Positions 24,130 to 36,645 of a stretch of 64,000 nucleotides of DNA are shown piece after piece. The stretch lies in assembly GCF_943734655.1 (NCBI RefSeq), contig NC_071354.1:77475838-77539837 (forward strand), given 5' to 3'. Positions within the stretch are counted from its first letter, which is position 1. Each line of letters opens with the position of its first letter. Both the position numbers and the translations under genes were made by a program. The notes under the pieces are model-generated. The model saw only the letters and a list, made by a program, of their open reading frames with translations, was not told the DNA's origin and searched no databases. Source of the DNA: Sabethes cyaneus (lineage: Eukaryota; Arthropoda; Insecta; Diptera; Culicidae).

Positions 24130-25350
24130 AATTAAAATCGAATAGATCCGCAACAGAGTTGAAGCTAGATGACATGAAGCAAATGGGGGCGTGTTGTCCT
24201 TAGGTGTTATTGCGTTGCGGTACGTGCAGGAAAAGTCGTGGTCTGAGTGATCTAACATGAGCGTATATATTCAAACAATGCAGTATTTCCGGGGAGTCGA
24301 TTTCGCTGATTAATACTTTTTCGATGAACACAGCATGGGCAATGAATCTTCTTTGTTCCAGTGTTTGCATACCCAGAAGTTGACAGCGATCACTGTAAGT
24401 TGGTAGCTGCAAGAGATCACTCAGGAATCTCAGAGCAAAACGAACGAATTTTCGTTGCACCGATTCTAGTCTAGCAATCCAGGTACTCTGGTACGGACAC
24501 CAAACAACAGTACTGGTTTCGAGTATCGGTCGCACTAAAGAGTAGTATAACGACTTAAGCCACAACGGATCCCGGAACTCATTGGCTATTTTAAAAATAA
24601 AACCAAGCTGTCGGTTAGCTTTCGTAATGATTTCACTGTAGTGCACTCTAAACGAAAGCGCATCATCTAGAGAAACTCCTAGGTCACGCACCTGCGTGAC
24701 TTTTTTATCCGATGAAAGGAGATGACGCAACACTTTTGGATGCTGACGGTCAGAAAATTTTGCGAATACCAGTTATGAAAAACCTAAACGAGCTGCTGAA
24801 GCTCATCGCAATCCAGCCTATTTCGAACGACTTTGAATATTTTCACGTCATCTGCATAGAACTTTCGGCAACCATCCGGAAGCAGCAGCGATATCCCAAG
24901 TAACAATTTGAGTTTTATTGCACGCTCATCATAGTATTTATGACCAATTTTGGTCATAAAAACTATCATAAGAGTGTAATAAAACTTTTATTGTTACTTG
25001 GGATATCACTGATGAACAACGTAAAAAGCAGTGGTCCTAAGTTGCTACCTTGCGGTACTCCTGAGGTATTTGTAAACTGTGCTGAAAGTTGCAATCCGAT
25101 TTTCACACAAAGAGTGCGGTTCGTCAGGTAAGATCGGAACCATTCCACAAGAGCAGGCGGGATTCCTAGTTTCTTGAGTTTTGCTAGAAGAATTCCATGA
25201 TCAACTCGTTTGAAAGCCGCTTTCAGATCGGTATATACTGCATCAATTTGAGAACCAGCCAGCACTCATGTTCAGCAAGCAGGTTGAGCAGTATTTCACC
25301 AAGTTAGTGGCTGTCGAACGTTTGGGATAGAACCCATCGGCTTCTTCCGC
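24130..25350 (-). pseudogene. LINE-A RT, copy B (minus strand)
   Basis: Minus strand in order: YPKRSTATNLVKYCSTCLLN (near 25320), AVYTDLKAAFKRVDHG, SGVPQGSNLGPLLFTLFISD (near 25050), a MITE, LLPDGCRKFYADDVKIF with the catalytic ADD (near 24850), VRDLGVSLDDALSFRVHY (near 24680), YYSLVRPILETSTVVW and the C-terminal half ending near 24200. The 3' untranslated part continues to about 24130. Apart from the MITE and a frame change between 24733 and 24784 it is one of the better preserved copies. The 5' end is cut at about 25350, where an R1-like fragment begins. Confidence 0.88.
24895..25002. mobile_element. 108-bp MITE with CCCAAGTAAC ends, copy B
   Basis: The left end CCCAAGTAACAATTTGAG and the right end, inverted, CCCAAGTAACAATAAAAG, pair almost through the entire element (for example ATAAACTATCAT/TTTTGGTCATA inside). 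It is flanked by ATAT on both sides (24891-24894 and 25003-25006). It sits between SDI and LLLPDG of the LINE RT. Confidence 0.75.
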
Positions 25351-25351
25351 T

Positions 25352-26112
25352 CCAGATGCCACAGAGCGAGAATGCATATGTAGAGAGCCCGAACCAATGC
25401 GGATGTCGAAGTGCCTGTGGTTGAGCTTAGAGCGGCCAATGAAGACAGCGCCCGGTCTTAACGGGATTCACGAGGCATTGAATGTGGCGATCTAAGCATA
25501 TCTTGATATGTTTGGAGAGATGCTTCAGAACTGCCTAAAAGTATGCGAATTTTCAGACAACTGCTACCGAAGCCGAGGAAACCATGAGGGGATCCTTCGT
25601 CGTACAGGCCGATTGTACTTGACACGTTAGGCAAGTTACTAGAGCAGGTAATCCCAAACAGGCTAACGCCCGTTGTGACAAATGATACCCCGCTGCCGAG
25701 GACGCAGTTTGAATGCCGCAAGGGGAAGTCCACTGTCGATGCCATCAAGTCCGTCATAGAGAGTGCCGAGAATTCTATGAGACAGAAGAGGCGAGGCGAC
25801 AGGTAATGTGCCATAGACACGATTGATATCAAAACGTTTTTAACAGCACTATTTCCCGTTAGCGCTGCATAGGATGTGGGTATCGGACCATCTATGCATG
25901 TTGTTTAAAAGCTACTTCGAGAACCGGACCTTAGTATATAACACGGCGGCGAAGATGCACAAAGTGACAGCGGGTGTTCCGCTGGGCTCGATTCTCGGTT
26001 GAGGCTCGAGCTGCCTACTGGGGTCGAGATCACAGGCTTCGCCGACGATATCACCCTAACAGCGGTAGGTGAGTTTCTCGAAGAGGTGGAAATGTTGGCA
26101 TCAGACGATGTG
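25352..26112 (+). pseudogene. R1-like LINE fragment between two LINE-A copies
   Basis: On the + strand, with many frame changes: LRSRCHRARMHM, ELRAANEDSARS, then GDPSSYRP followed by VLDTLGKLLEQVIPNRLTP (25590-25670), FECRKGKSTVDAIKSVIESA (25710-25770) and VSFSKRWK/EFLEEVEMLAS (near 26090). The same protein, better preserved, is at 49.9-55.5 kb. The catalytic box is read in shifted frame (GFADDIT near 26035). Both ends stop abruptly at LINE-A copies. Confidence 0.78.
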
Positions 26113-27440
26113 GAAACAGTTCTAGATGTTTCCCGTATTCAAGAAGGGAGGAAAGCGAGACGTAAGGAACTACAGAGGCATTACAAGTCTTTCTGCTGGA
26201 TCAAAGCTTTTTGAAATCATCGTCAATAGTGTAATCCTGAACAGCACCAAAAACTATATTTCAGTTGACCAGCATGGCTTTATGCCGGGTCGTTCTGTGT
26301 CGACTAACTTGATTGAATTCACCAGTACCTGCATCTCACAAATGGATGCCGGAACGCAAATCGATGCTGTGTATCACAGATATTACGACCGCGTTCGACA
26401 CAGTAGATCATCAAATACTCTAGCACAAGCTCTCTAAACCGGGTGTTTCTGATAGACTGACTTCGTGGTTGAGCTCATATCTTACAGACCGTACTTTGCG
26501 TTTCAAGCTGAATTCGACAATTTCATGTGAATTTTGTAATACTTCTGGTGTCCCACAAGGTAGTAACTTGGGGCCTTTGTTTTTCGCCTTGCACTTTAAC
26601 GATATTGCTATTCTGCTGTGCTCTGGATGCGTACTGGTATATGCCGATGATCTAAAGATCTATCTAGTTGTGAAATCTGTTGTCGATTGCCGCCGATTTC
26701 AAACACTGCTGGACATCTTCGCTGATTGGTGTAACAGAAACAAGCTAACAATAAGCATTACCAAATGTGTTGCTATATCATTTCATCGTTGCATTTGACT
26801 ATTCGATTTGATTTATTTGACTATTCGATAAACGGAGTTGCTCTAGAACGCGTCGATCAGATTAATGATCTAGGAGTTTTGTTGGATAACAAGCTCACGT
26901 TCAACCAACAAAATACTGCTGTCAATTCAAGAGCTTCGCAGCAACTGGGATTCATCACAAAAATCGCTCGTGACTTTAAAGATCCGCATTGCAACGCAAC
27001 GAAGATTTGTCCGTATCGCTCTAAGATATTTACCGTGGCGTCTACCTAATAATCTTCCCCACTACAAAGACCGTTGTCAGCTTTTAGACTTAGATACGCT
27101 AGAGAGTCGTCGGAAGAATCAACAAGCGACTTTTGTAGCCAAGCTTCTCAATAATGAGCCCCGGTTTTATTGTCTCGAATTGATTTTAGAGCTTCACGTA
27201 GACAGCTTCGTTTATCGAGTCTACTGACAATTAGATTCCATCGGACCATGAACGGATTTTATGAACCACTGACGTCATGCACTCGCACCTCCACGCTAGT
27301 CGAAGACTTATTTGACTTCGGAAATGTTACCTCACGTGTTTTCAGTAGAAGAATAACAAGGTCCAGGATGCTGCATTAGACTTAGTTTTAGATTTAATTT
27401 TTCATGTAGGTAATGTCAATTGCCAGATGAATCGACCAAT
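26113..27440 (+). pseudogene. LINE-A RT, copy C (plus strand), with 3' end
   Basis: On the + strand: MFPVFKKGGKRDVRNYRGIT (26126), DQHGFMPGRSVSTNLIEF, SGVPQGSNLGPLFFALHFND (26545-26610), CVLVYADDLKIYLVV (26630-26670), FADWCNRNKLT, INDLGVLLDNKLTF, then further C-terminal pieces and a stop near 27377. A short 3' untranslated part leads straight into the (ATACA)n array. It is 5'-truncated and has several frameshifts, including a gap in the DDKIDAV-type region near 26385 and a deletion between the IARDFKDP and RFVRIALRYLPWR parts. Confidence 0.87.
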
Positions 27441-30112
27441 ATACAATAGAATACAATACAGTACAATACAATACAATACAATACAATACAATACAATACA
27501 ATACAATACAATACAATACAATACAATACAATACAATACAATACAATACAATACAATACAATACAATACAATACAATACAATACAATACAATACAATACA
27601 ATACAATACAATACAATACAATACAATACAATACAATACAATACAATACAATACAATACAATACAATACAATACAATACAATACAATACAATACAATACA
27701 ATACAATACAATACAATACAATACAATACAATACAATACAATACAATACAATACAATACAATACAATACAATACAATACAATACAATACAATACAATACA
27801 ATACAATACAATACAATACAATACAATACAATACAATACAATACAATACAATACAATACAATACAATACAATACAATACAATACAATACAATACAATACA
27901 ATACAATACAATACAATACAATACAATACAATACAATACAATACAATACAATACAATACAATACAATACAATACAATACAATACAATACAATACAATACA
28001 ATACAATACAATACAATACAATACAATACAATACAATACAATACAATACAATACAATACAATACAATACAATACAATACAATACAATACAATACAATACA
28101 ATACAATACAATACAATACAATACAATACAATACAATACAATACAATACAATACAATACAATACAATACAATACAATACAATACAATACAATACAATACA
28201 ATACAATACAATACAATACAATACAATACAATACAATACAATACAATACAATACAATACAATACAATACAATACAATACAATACAATACAATACAATACA
28301 ATACAATACAATACAATACAATACAATACAATACAATACAATACAATACAATACAATACAATACAATACAATACAATACAATACAATACAATACAATACA
28401 ATACAATACAATACAATACAATACAATACAATACAATACAATACAATACAATACAATACAATACAATACAATACAATACAATACAATACAATACAATACA
28501 ATACAATACAATACAATACAATACAATACAATACAATACAATACAATACAATACAATACAATACAATACAATACAATACAATACAATACAATACAATACA
28601 ATACAATACAATACAATACAATACAATACAATACAATACAATACAATACAATACAATACAATACAATACAATACAATACAATACAATACAATACAATACA
28701 ATACAATACAATACAATACAATACAATACAATACAATACAATACAATACAATACAATACAATACAATACAATACAATACAATACAATACAATACAATACA
28801 ATACAATACAATACAATACAATACAATACAATACAATACAATACAATACAATACAATACAATACAATACAATACAATACAATACAATACAATACAATACA
28901 ATACAATACAATACAATACAATACAATACAATACAATACAATACAATACAATACAATACAATACAATACAATACAATACAATACAATACAATACAATACA
29001 ATACAATACAATACAATACAATACAATACAATACAATACAATACAATACAATACAATACAATACAATACAATACAATACAATACAATACAATACAATACA
29101 ATACAATACAATACAATACAATACAATACAATACAATACAATACAATACAATACAATACAATACAATACAATACAATACAATACAATACAATACAATACA
29201 ATACAATACAATACAATACAATACAATACAATACAATACAATACAATACAATACAATACAATACAATACAATACAATACAATACAATACAATACAATACA
29301 ATACAATACAATACAATACAATACAATACAATACAATACAATACAATACAATACAATACAATACAATACAATACAATACAATACAATACAATACAATACA
29401 ATACAATACAATACAATACAATACAATACAATACAATACAATACAATACAATACAATACAATACAATACAATACAATACAATACAATACAATACAATACA
29501 ATACAATACAATACAATACAATACAATACAATACAATACAATACAATACAATACAATACAATACAATACAATACAATACAATACAATACAATACAATACA
29601 ATACAATACAATACAATACAATACAATACAATACAATACAATACAATACAATACAATACAATACAATACAATACAATACAATACAATACAATACAATACA
29701 ATACAATACAATACAATACAATACAATACAATACAATACAATACAATACAATACAATACAATACAATACAATACAATACAATACAATACAATACAATACA
29801 ATACAATACAATACAATACAATACAATACAATACAATACAATACAATACAATACAATACAATACAATACAATACAATACAATACAATACAATACAATACA
29901 ATACAATACAATACAATACAATACAATACAATACAATACAATACAATACAATACAATACAATACAATACAATACAATACAATACAATACAATACAATACA
30001 ATACAATACAATACAATACAATACAATACAATACAATACAATACAATACAATACAATACAATACAATACAATACAATACAATACAATACAATACAATACA
30101 ATACAATACAAT
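27441..30112. repeat. 2.67-kb (ATACA)n pentanucleotide array
   Basis: The first units are imperfect (ATACA ATAGA ATACA ATACA GTACA); from about 27466 to 30112 I see only perfect ATACA repeats, about 530 copies. Because 5 and 3 share no factor, all three frames of one strand give the same 15-base cycle with no stop codon, so ~900-codon ORFs appear on both strands (NTIQY and CIVLY peptides). These are not genes. The array begins where the LINE-A copy's 3' untranslated part ends and lies 1.7 kb upstream of mAChR-A coding exons. Confidence 0.97.
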
Positions 30113-30290
30113 TTCCACGATATCCTGGACTAGCAAAATAATCAATGCCTACTATCATATATTGAAACCAATGCAAGGATTATTCGTTATAAAAAATCAA
30201 TTACTCTTAACTATGTTAATTGCAGAAAGTTGAAGCCAAATTTAGGCTCAATCGTTTCCTTACAAGTATACCTGTAAATAAGGGCTGGTA

Positions 30291-30923
30291 CCGAATGGCC
30301 GAAGCACAAATGGTCGAATCACGAATGGCCGAATTTCAACAACAGTCACAGAAGGCCGAATCACGAATAGCCGAACCACGAATGGCCGAATCACGAAAGG
30401 CCGAATTTTTTCGGAATACCTAAATAACTATTAAATAAAAACAAGAATTCGCAACTAGCTAACCAATAACTTTAATTAAACAAAAAAAAAAAAACAAAAT
30501 AAGCAACACAACTGTTTACTGTAGAGTATAGATGATTGATAGTTCTTTGTTTCCCTAAGCGCAAATGAACTTCGTTCATTATAAGGTGCGAGACCTATTT
30601 AACGAATTAGTAGCAAATGTTTCCTAGACGATTCAGGGAGAGACTGCCGTAGGCCGCGAATGTGCGCCGGAAGCGCCGGAAGCGCCGGTCACTGCGGGGA
30701 GCAGCCCCCCTGCAGAAACCAGTTCTATTTAGGTGCATGCATTTTCCTAGATTTACTGACTAGTAGGGATTATAGGGATTATTCTTTAGTTAAGTCCGAA
30801 CGAGCGACAGCGAGTAAGGTCAGCATGTACCCAACGTTTTTGCAGGTTGAAGGCCGTGAATATTTTTGGCCGAATATGACATTCGGCCATTTGTGTTTCG
30901 GCTTTTTGTGATTCGGCCATTCG
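30291..30923. mobile_element. Foldback element with repeat-filled ends (CGAATGG family)
   Basis: Both ends are made of tandem variants of CGAATGGCCGAATCA: left 30291-30412, right about 30858-30923 in inverse. The outer ~45 bp of the two ends align as inverted repeats. TA lies at each border (30289-30290, 30924-30925), suggesting a TA duplication. The core (about 30540-30830) has a GC-rich stem GGAAGCGCCGGAAGCGCC and CACTGCGGGG, and matches the truncated copy at 18172-18520. No transposase is encoded. Confidence 0.72.
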
Positions 30924-31329
30924 TAGGCAATCCGTAAATAATGTGACAGCGGAACTCGACGGGGTCCATAAGTTACGACCGTCTATTCGAAAGAGTTTAG
31001 ATGTTCGTCCTTATTTTTATCATAATTCAGCGAGACTTGGTGAACCAATAATATTTAAATAATATTGAAATAGGTGGGTTTCAACCAAATATGTCATTAT
31101 TTAAATATGTCATATCGATAGGAAACAACCATGCGTGTTTTTGACATGATTTTACCGGCTTTAACCTTATTCAACATGTTCAGAAGGCCCTAGCTTTTAG
31201 CAAACTAAGAAATTAATAACCAAAACTGGGATTTAAGCTCATATGGGTATGTAGAAGAACACTTTTGAGTTATTTGATCAATTAAAAATACTTGCAATAT
31301 GGGGTTTCTGCCAACTTTTTTGATTTTCG

Positions 31330-31420
31330 GACCACTGTGCGGTAGCTGAGCAAACTCCGGAACACGTGTTTTTACACTGTCCGCTTTTCGACTTGCATAA
31401 AAATATAAAACGAGATAACC
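31330..31420 (+). pseudogene. Possible LINE C-terminal zinc-knuckle scrap
   Basis: In one + frame the sequence reads CAVAEQTPEHVFLHCPLFD, with the C...H....C spacing found near the C-terminus of R1- and I-group retrotransposon proteins. It is short and isolated, so it could be chance. Confidence 0.35.
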
Positions 31421-31854
31421 CAGAGAGAGAAAAAAGTCTGATCAGCGAGCGCGATAGGGATAATTTGAACTTGAAAGTTTTTACACTACAAAATTGTTGG
31501 GTATTTTATGAACCAAATGGTCTGCGAACCATCGAAGTCTATTAAGAATTGGAAGAGGTGGTATTATCGTTCAAAATCTTCCTTTTTTCTTGCGACGCGA
31601 ACCTGTATGAGGGTTACAAGATTGGGATCGATAAAGCACATCAAAAACACTGACTGTCAAATATAAGAATGTTAAAAATCGACTACGTTTGGCTCTCTGT
31701 CTACGATTAGACTGCCTAAACTAATCTTTGTTATCAATATTTCTGAACCTCATTTTCAGTCTTGTTGTTGTTTACCATTGCTGTCATTATTTTTTCCTCA
31801 TCGTTGTTTTTTTCCTCATAAATGTTAACGATCTGCTTTTTCTCCGGTTTTCAG

Positions 31855-33342
31855 TGACGAAAACACGGCGGTTAATCATTCGGGTGCGATAGCACAATTG
31901 GCCAGCGCCGAATCGGACGGTTGGCGGAGGCCCCGGAGTGAATCGTCGGCTGACGCGGAGAGTGTTTACATGACCAATGCCGTCATATCGGACTCGGGTT
32001 ACGGTCACGGGATACTTTCACGGCGCTCTAGTGTAAGTGTAGAAAGCTTCATTTTAACTATAATCGCTGGCGGAGCGGTACCGGCTTGGTACCGAAACTA
32101 ATCGAACGGATTTAATTTCAGATTACGACCAATGGACTACCGAGGAAACCGACGTCATTCTTCGGTGGCATAAAAGAGTGGTGCATCGCGTGGTGGCATT
32201 CGGGCCGAGATGATTCCGATGACTATGGGTACGAAGTCGAGGAACCGTCGGATCTAGGGTATGCAACACCTGTATCCATAGAAACTCCCTTACCAAGCTC
32301 AGTCACCAGGTAGATTACCCGTGAACCCGTGCGGGACGGAACTTGCTTCTTTACTTTCAAATTGAGTGTTTTTTATTGTCCTAAGTTGAAAATCGATGGA
32401 TTAATGAATGGTCGTTTTATGTGAATCTTTCCATTTTGAATGAGTAGATATTTATTTTTAATAGATGGCCAACAATACGTCCCGATAGTCTTTGATCGGT
32501 ATTGTAACATTAATATGATTCTTCTCCATTTCACCAGATGTACATCGTTGAATGTCATTCGAGACCCGTACGCGACGACGGGTCGGGGCAATGTGGTCAG
32601 TATGATTCCGGACATCTCCCCGACGCCGATGCGACCGATTTTGCCGCCAATGTCGCATCTACAGGATATTCATGGACCAAGAGATTCACGCTCACTACCC
32701 AACAGCAATCGACTAGGCTCGCGATCAGTGAGCCAAGATTCTGTGTACACTATTTTGATACGTTTACCGCCGGAAGGTGGGTCCGGCGATGAGCGGGCGC
32801 CATCGATTAAAATGATCCAAGATGACGTACCGATGTCGATGACGGTTCCTCCAAGGCGGCCCTTACCATCCCGCGATTCGGATTACATCCTCCCGATAGG
32901 AAGAAGACAATCGACAGCCACGACGGATATACGGCTTCCACTGACGACGAAAATTATTCCGAAACCACTATCGAAGCAACAGCAAATACATCAGGCCAAC
33001 TTGCAGCAGACGGCCCGCCAGGTGAAGAAGAAAAAGAAATCTCAGGAAAAGCGGCAGGAAACCAAAGCGGCCAAAACGCTGTCGGCCATCTTGCTTAGCT
33101 TTATCATCACGTGGACACCGTACAATATCCTGGTACTGCTGAAACCGCTGACGGCCTGCACCAAGTGTATACCGCAGGAATTGTGGGATTTTTTCTACGC
33201 CCTCTGCTACATTAATTCGACCATCAATCCGGTGTGCTACGCACTCTGCAACGCTTCCTTCCGGCGAACCTACGTGAGGATACTGACGTGTAAGTGGCAC
33301 ACCCGAAACCGGGAAGCAATGACGCGAGGCGTTTATAATTAG
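31855..33342 (+). CDS. mAChR-A: Muscarinic acetylcholine receptor A, last three coding exons
   Basis: The product is the C-terminal ~389 residues of a rhodopsin-family GPCR for acetylcholine at the plasma membrane of neurons; insect A-type receptors are known to couple to Gq. Exons: 31855-32032 (after TTTTCAG), 32122-32309 (after TTTCAG, donor GTAGAT) and 32538-33342 (after CACCAG, stop TAG). Phases fit: 59 codons after one base, 62 codons plus two bases, then 267 codons. Exons 1-2 and most of exon 3 are the third intracellular loop, including KEWCIAWWHSGRDDSDDY and DLGYATPVSIETPL, strongly like the fly A-type receptor. A basic KKKKK run (near 33025) precedes TM6 (LSAILLSFIITWTPYNILVL, 33082-33141), with the ligand-pocket Y-N pair. 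TM7 is at 33184-33250, with NPVCY in place of NPxxY. The tail ends KWHTRNREAMTRGVYN. TM1-TM5 lie outside the window. Confidence 0.93.
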
Positions 33343-36300
33343 ATTTGCTTGGTTCGTGCTTTCGGTGCGCCTCGGTGAGTAGTTTTTAAAAGTTAGAAGA
33401 AGTGGAAAAGTGCTTGCTCGTTCGGCAGGGGTTTCGCAGACGTAAACGTGATGTAATTGAATATTGTTCATTGTGCATCCATTCCGACTTTTTTTTTCGT
33501 TTTCCATTTAACGTTGTAAAAAGTGAAAAATTCTCATCGATCAATGATTCGGAACATCCGCAGGTCTGGCTCTGGAGGCAGACCCCCGTCCCTCTACCTG
33601 TTGATGTGTAATCACCCTAAAAATAGTTCATGTGCTCCATTTTGTGCGTAGTTGGTCCATTTTTGGAGGGAGGCAAAGTGCTATCACTAATTGCACCGTA
33701 CGAAACTCTCTCTCTAGGATTTCATTCCATCCATCGCCCAGTGTTGGTCCAGTGTTTCGAGGAAACCATTTTGCAGCCCCGGCGTGCGTTGTTCACAGCT
33801 GGCGATGACAGGCCATTGTCAATGAATCATGAATATTGAATAAAATTTGTGAATGGCAAATATTGCGCGCTCGTCGTAATGGCGTATTCTGAGAATTGAT
33901 ATGCGCCGAAGGGAATTTTCTGTCCTGTCGGTATGAATGATGCATTCCGAACGTCCGAAGGCCTTCCTTCGGTTTGTTTCCGTGCTAATTGATGCATAAA
34001 TTAGTGACGAAGGTTCGAAATGACGGATGATCTCCGGCAGATGAGTATTCGGATCAATGAAATGCGAAATGACATTGGAAGGCTTGTTCAGTTTTGGCAT
34101 TAATGCCTAGTATTTCAAACTACCAAACATCAGAAAGTATCAATGGAAAAATATCAATACAACGTGATTCAACCTGTCACCTAGTTTATTTCAGATGGCA
34201 TTCAATCTTAATATGTCTTTGAACAATCGCAAATATGGAAATAACCTTCAATGTATCGTTCAACAACTTGATTTGGAAGATTCAGTAAGGTCAACTCAAA
34301 TTCTAGCGGCACGCTCGACCATCGTAACAGTAAATATTTGCTGCTGTCGCACCGTAATGTCATTCAAGTTTACGGAGTAAACAAAACGAAGAAATATGAA
34401 AACACAAGATAAACGACCCCTTCCTCGAGTCCGATTCAAGGCGGATAGTGTGATGTGTGCGAGCAAAAATGTTGAAATCACTTTTCTTCATTTCGCTAAC
34501 CGCTCTGGTGGCATTATCCTTCTCGAGTCGTCCACACACTACTGCCGCCGGTACACCGGCCGGCCCGGTGTCCCCTTCTACATACCGCATACACACTTGC
34601 TGAACCTGTTAGAACGGATGAATTATCCGAGAAAGCGAGCGGACACCATCACCGTCGTTGGCTGTGACATGGCTGGCAATCAGAAAGAGAAGAAATAAAG
34701 CTACTTGAGCAACAAACGGCGGAAAAAGCTTTTCCCCTCGCGTCGTACCGAGTACCAAGTCGGCACTTACACCCCACCCGGTGTACCTACTCGAGTGCAA
34801 ACTGAACTGAACGGTCGAAGTGAAGCAACATTTTGCTCCTGCTGGCTTCCGTTGGTTCTCGACGATTTCCTGCCATTCCGGTTCATTTTTCTACGGAGTT
34901 GGTCCGAAAACGAACCGGGCGGAGGAAAAAAGGGGAGGAAATGGTAATCACTTTTCGTTGCTGCGATTTAAAGCACTATCCATTGCATTGTCGATGATAT
35001 GTTTCTCCAGAGCTGCGACGAAATGTGAGGCATCTGACGACGTTTCTTACGCAAAAAGGATGAAATTGTATTAATGTTATTTTTCCACATGCTTTAATTA
35101 GGATTGATGAAATTTAATAGCACGATGTGTGGTTTGCTCAAGCTGTGGGTCACTCGCCAGCTCCGTCCGGAAGTGACAATCAACAGTCAGGCTTGGAGTG
35201 ACTAGTGATCGCACACAGGCACAGCCGGATTTTAGTCGAAAAGGCAGTACAATTTCGTCGGTGGACGGTAGGTACTTTGCTGGAAAGATTTACACAGCAA
35301 GTAGGCTTCGTTCGTGAAACGTAAGATACTATTTCGGTGCTGGCCAAACTGGCTGGCTGGCTATATTGCTATTTCGTGCTTAATTAAGATTAATGGCAAC
35401 AATTTTCCTGAAACACATTGAGCGTTGAGATTTACATTCGGCTTGCACGTACCGGATGAAACTATATAATGGCTAATTAGAGTAGTTCGGCTAATGTGCA
35501 GAAACCGGCTCAGAAACCGCAAAATAGTTGAAAGTAACGAAATAGTATGAGCCGCAAATGGTGTACCGGTATTGACCAAGTTTAATAAATCCGAATGCGA
35601 ACCGTCAATTATAGCAGGTCATAATGGTCCAGTTTATTTTATTGCATTCGTTTGCATATTCGAAAATTTTCGCTTATCCGTACGAAGTTAGTCACATGGG
35701 AACCATTAATCACTCGAAAAAAAGCATATTTATTAGAGTATGAATTGTGTCTCGATTTATCTCTACTTTCAAATAACCAACAGCATAGAGTGCTAATCTC
35801 TTACAGGTTCAGTAAAATAATAAAATAAAATTTCACATGATTTCACAAAAAAAAATTTGTGATTTAATCGTGGAAAGCAAACCTAATGCTCTAGACTAGT
35901 CAACCAAGTCAATCAAAATTATTATCTCTTTCTATTTATAATTACACACAAACGCTTGTTGAAGCCAACTCAGCCGCTATACACCATGTCTTGATGGAAT
36001 TTGTCTGCGTCACGCAACAAATGTTCGTTGAAAGTATCACTGGATAAGCTTTTCGTGTTTCCTATACGTTGCAGCATATGATTTCGGAGGAAAAAAATTG
36101 AATCTGTTGAGATCGTGTGAAGATGTGATTCTAGGGTAATGATAAAGTGCTAGAGGTTTTTTTTTTTCAATAATACTCCAGTATCTTCCATGCCTTTGAG
36201 CTGGAGCCAACCACTATCAGAAATTGTTAGTACCGTTGCTGACCGTGTAGCTTTGAAGCCGGAGAAAGCATATGAAGTGGCTCCTTAAATTATCGCTCGA

Positions 36301-36645
36301 CATTTTTTGATACGGTTTAATATTCAGTCTGTTTGTTTTCTAGGCACGGACGACCATTTCATACACCAAGCGTGTAGCTGAGGCTGCTGCTTAGTAAAGT
36401 TATTATCGTCATTCATTTGCTGCTCGATCTAAGTTTAAACTCCATCAGTTTAATTTCGTGTTTTTTGTTTGATAAATAACGCTACATACATACAACATAT
36501 GCACTCATGGACTGGTTAATGTGAATTAATTTTCGTTCCACGATGGTTGCAGCCGCATTTTAATAATAAGTAAGTAGACCAGAAAAATCATGTTTAGATG
36601 GTACGGAATAGAATTAAATGGCATTTTTTTGGTGTGCCAGAAGGG
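33343..36645. other. 3' flank of mAChR-A, no further gene recognised
   Basis: The 3' untranslated region must start here. AATAAA at 33839-33844 is a possible polyadenylation signal, not proven. A moderately GC-rich zone at 34420-34950 carries short overlapping ORFs on both strands with no domain I can name. The rest is AT-rich. Confidence 0.4.

Noticed and set aside
27394..30176. ORFs of about 900 codons on both strands (CIVLY and NTIQY repeats)
   Set aside because: They are translations of the stop-free ATACA microsatellite; a 5-base unit gives the same 15-base cycle in every frame.
32440..32537. Upstream ATG that extends the third receptor exon
   Set aside because: This part is the 228-bp intron; the acceptor at 32537 and the codon phase from 32309 give the better model.
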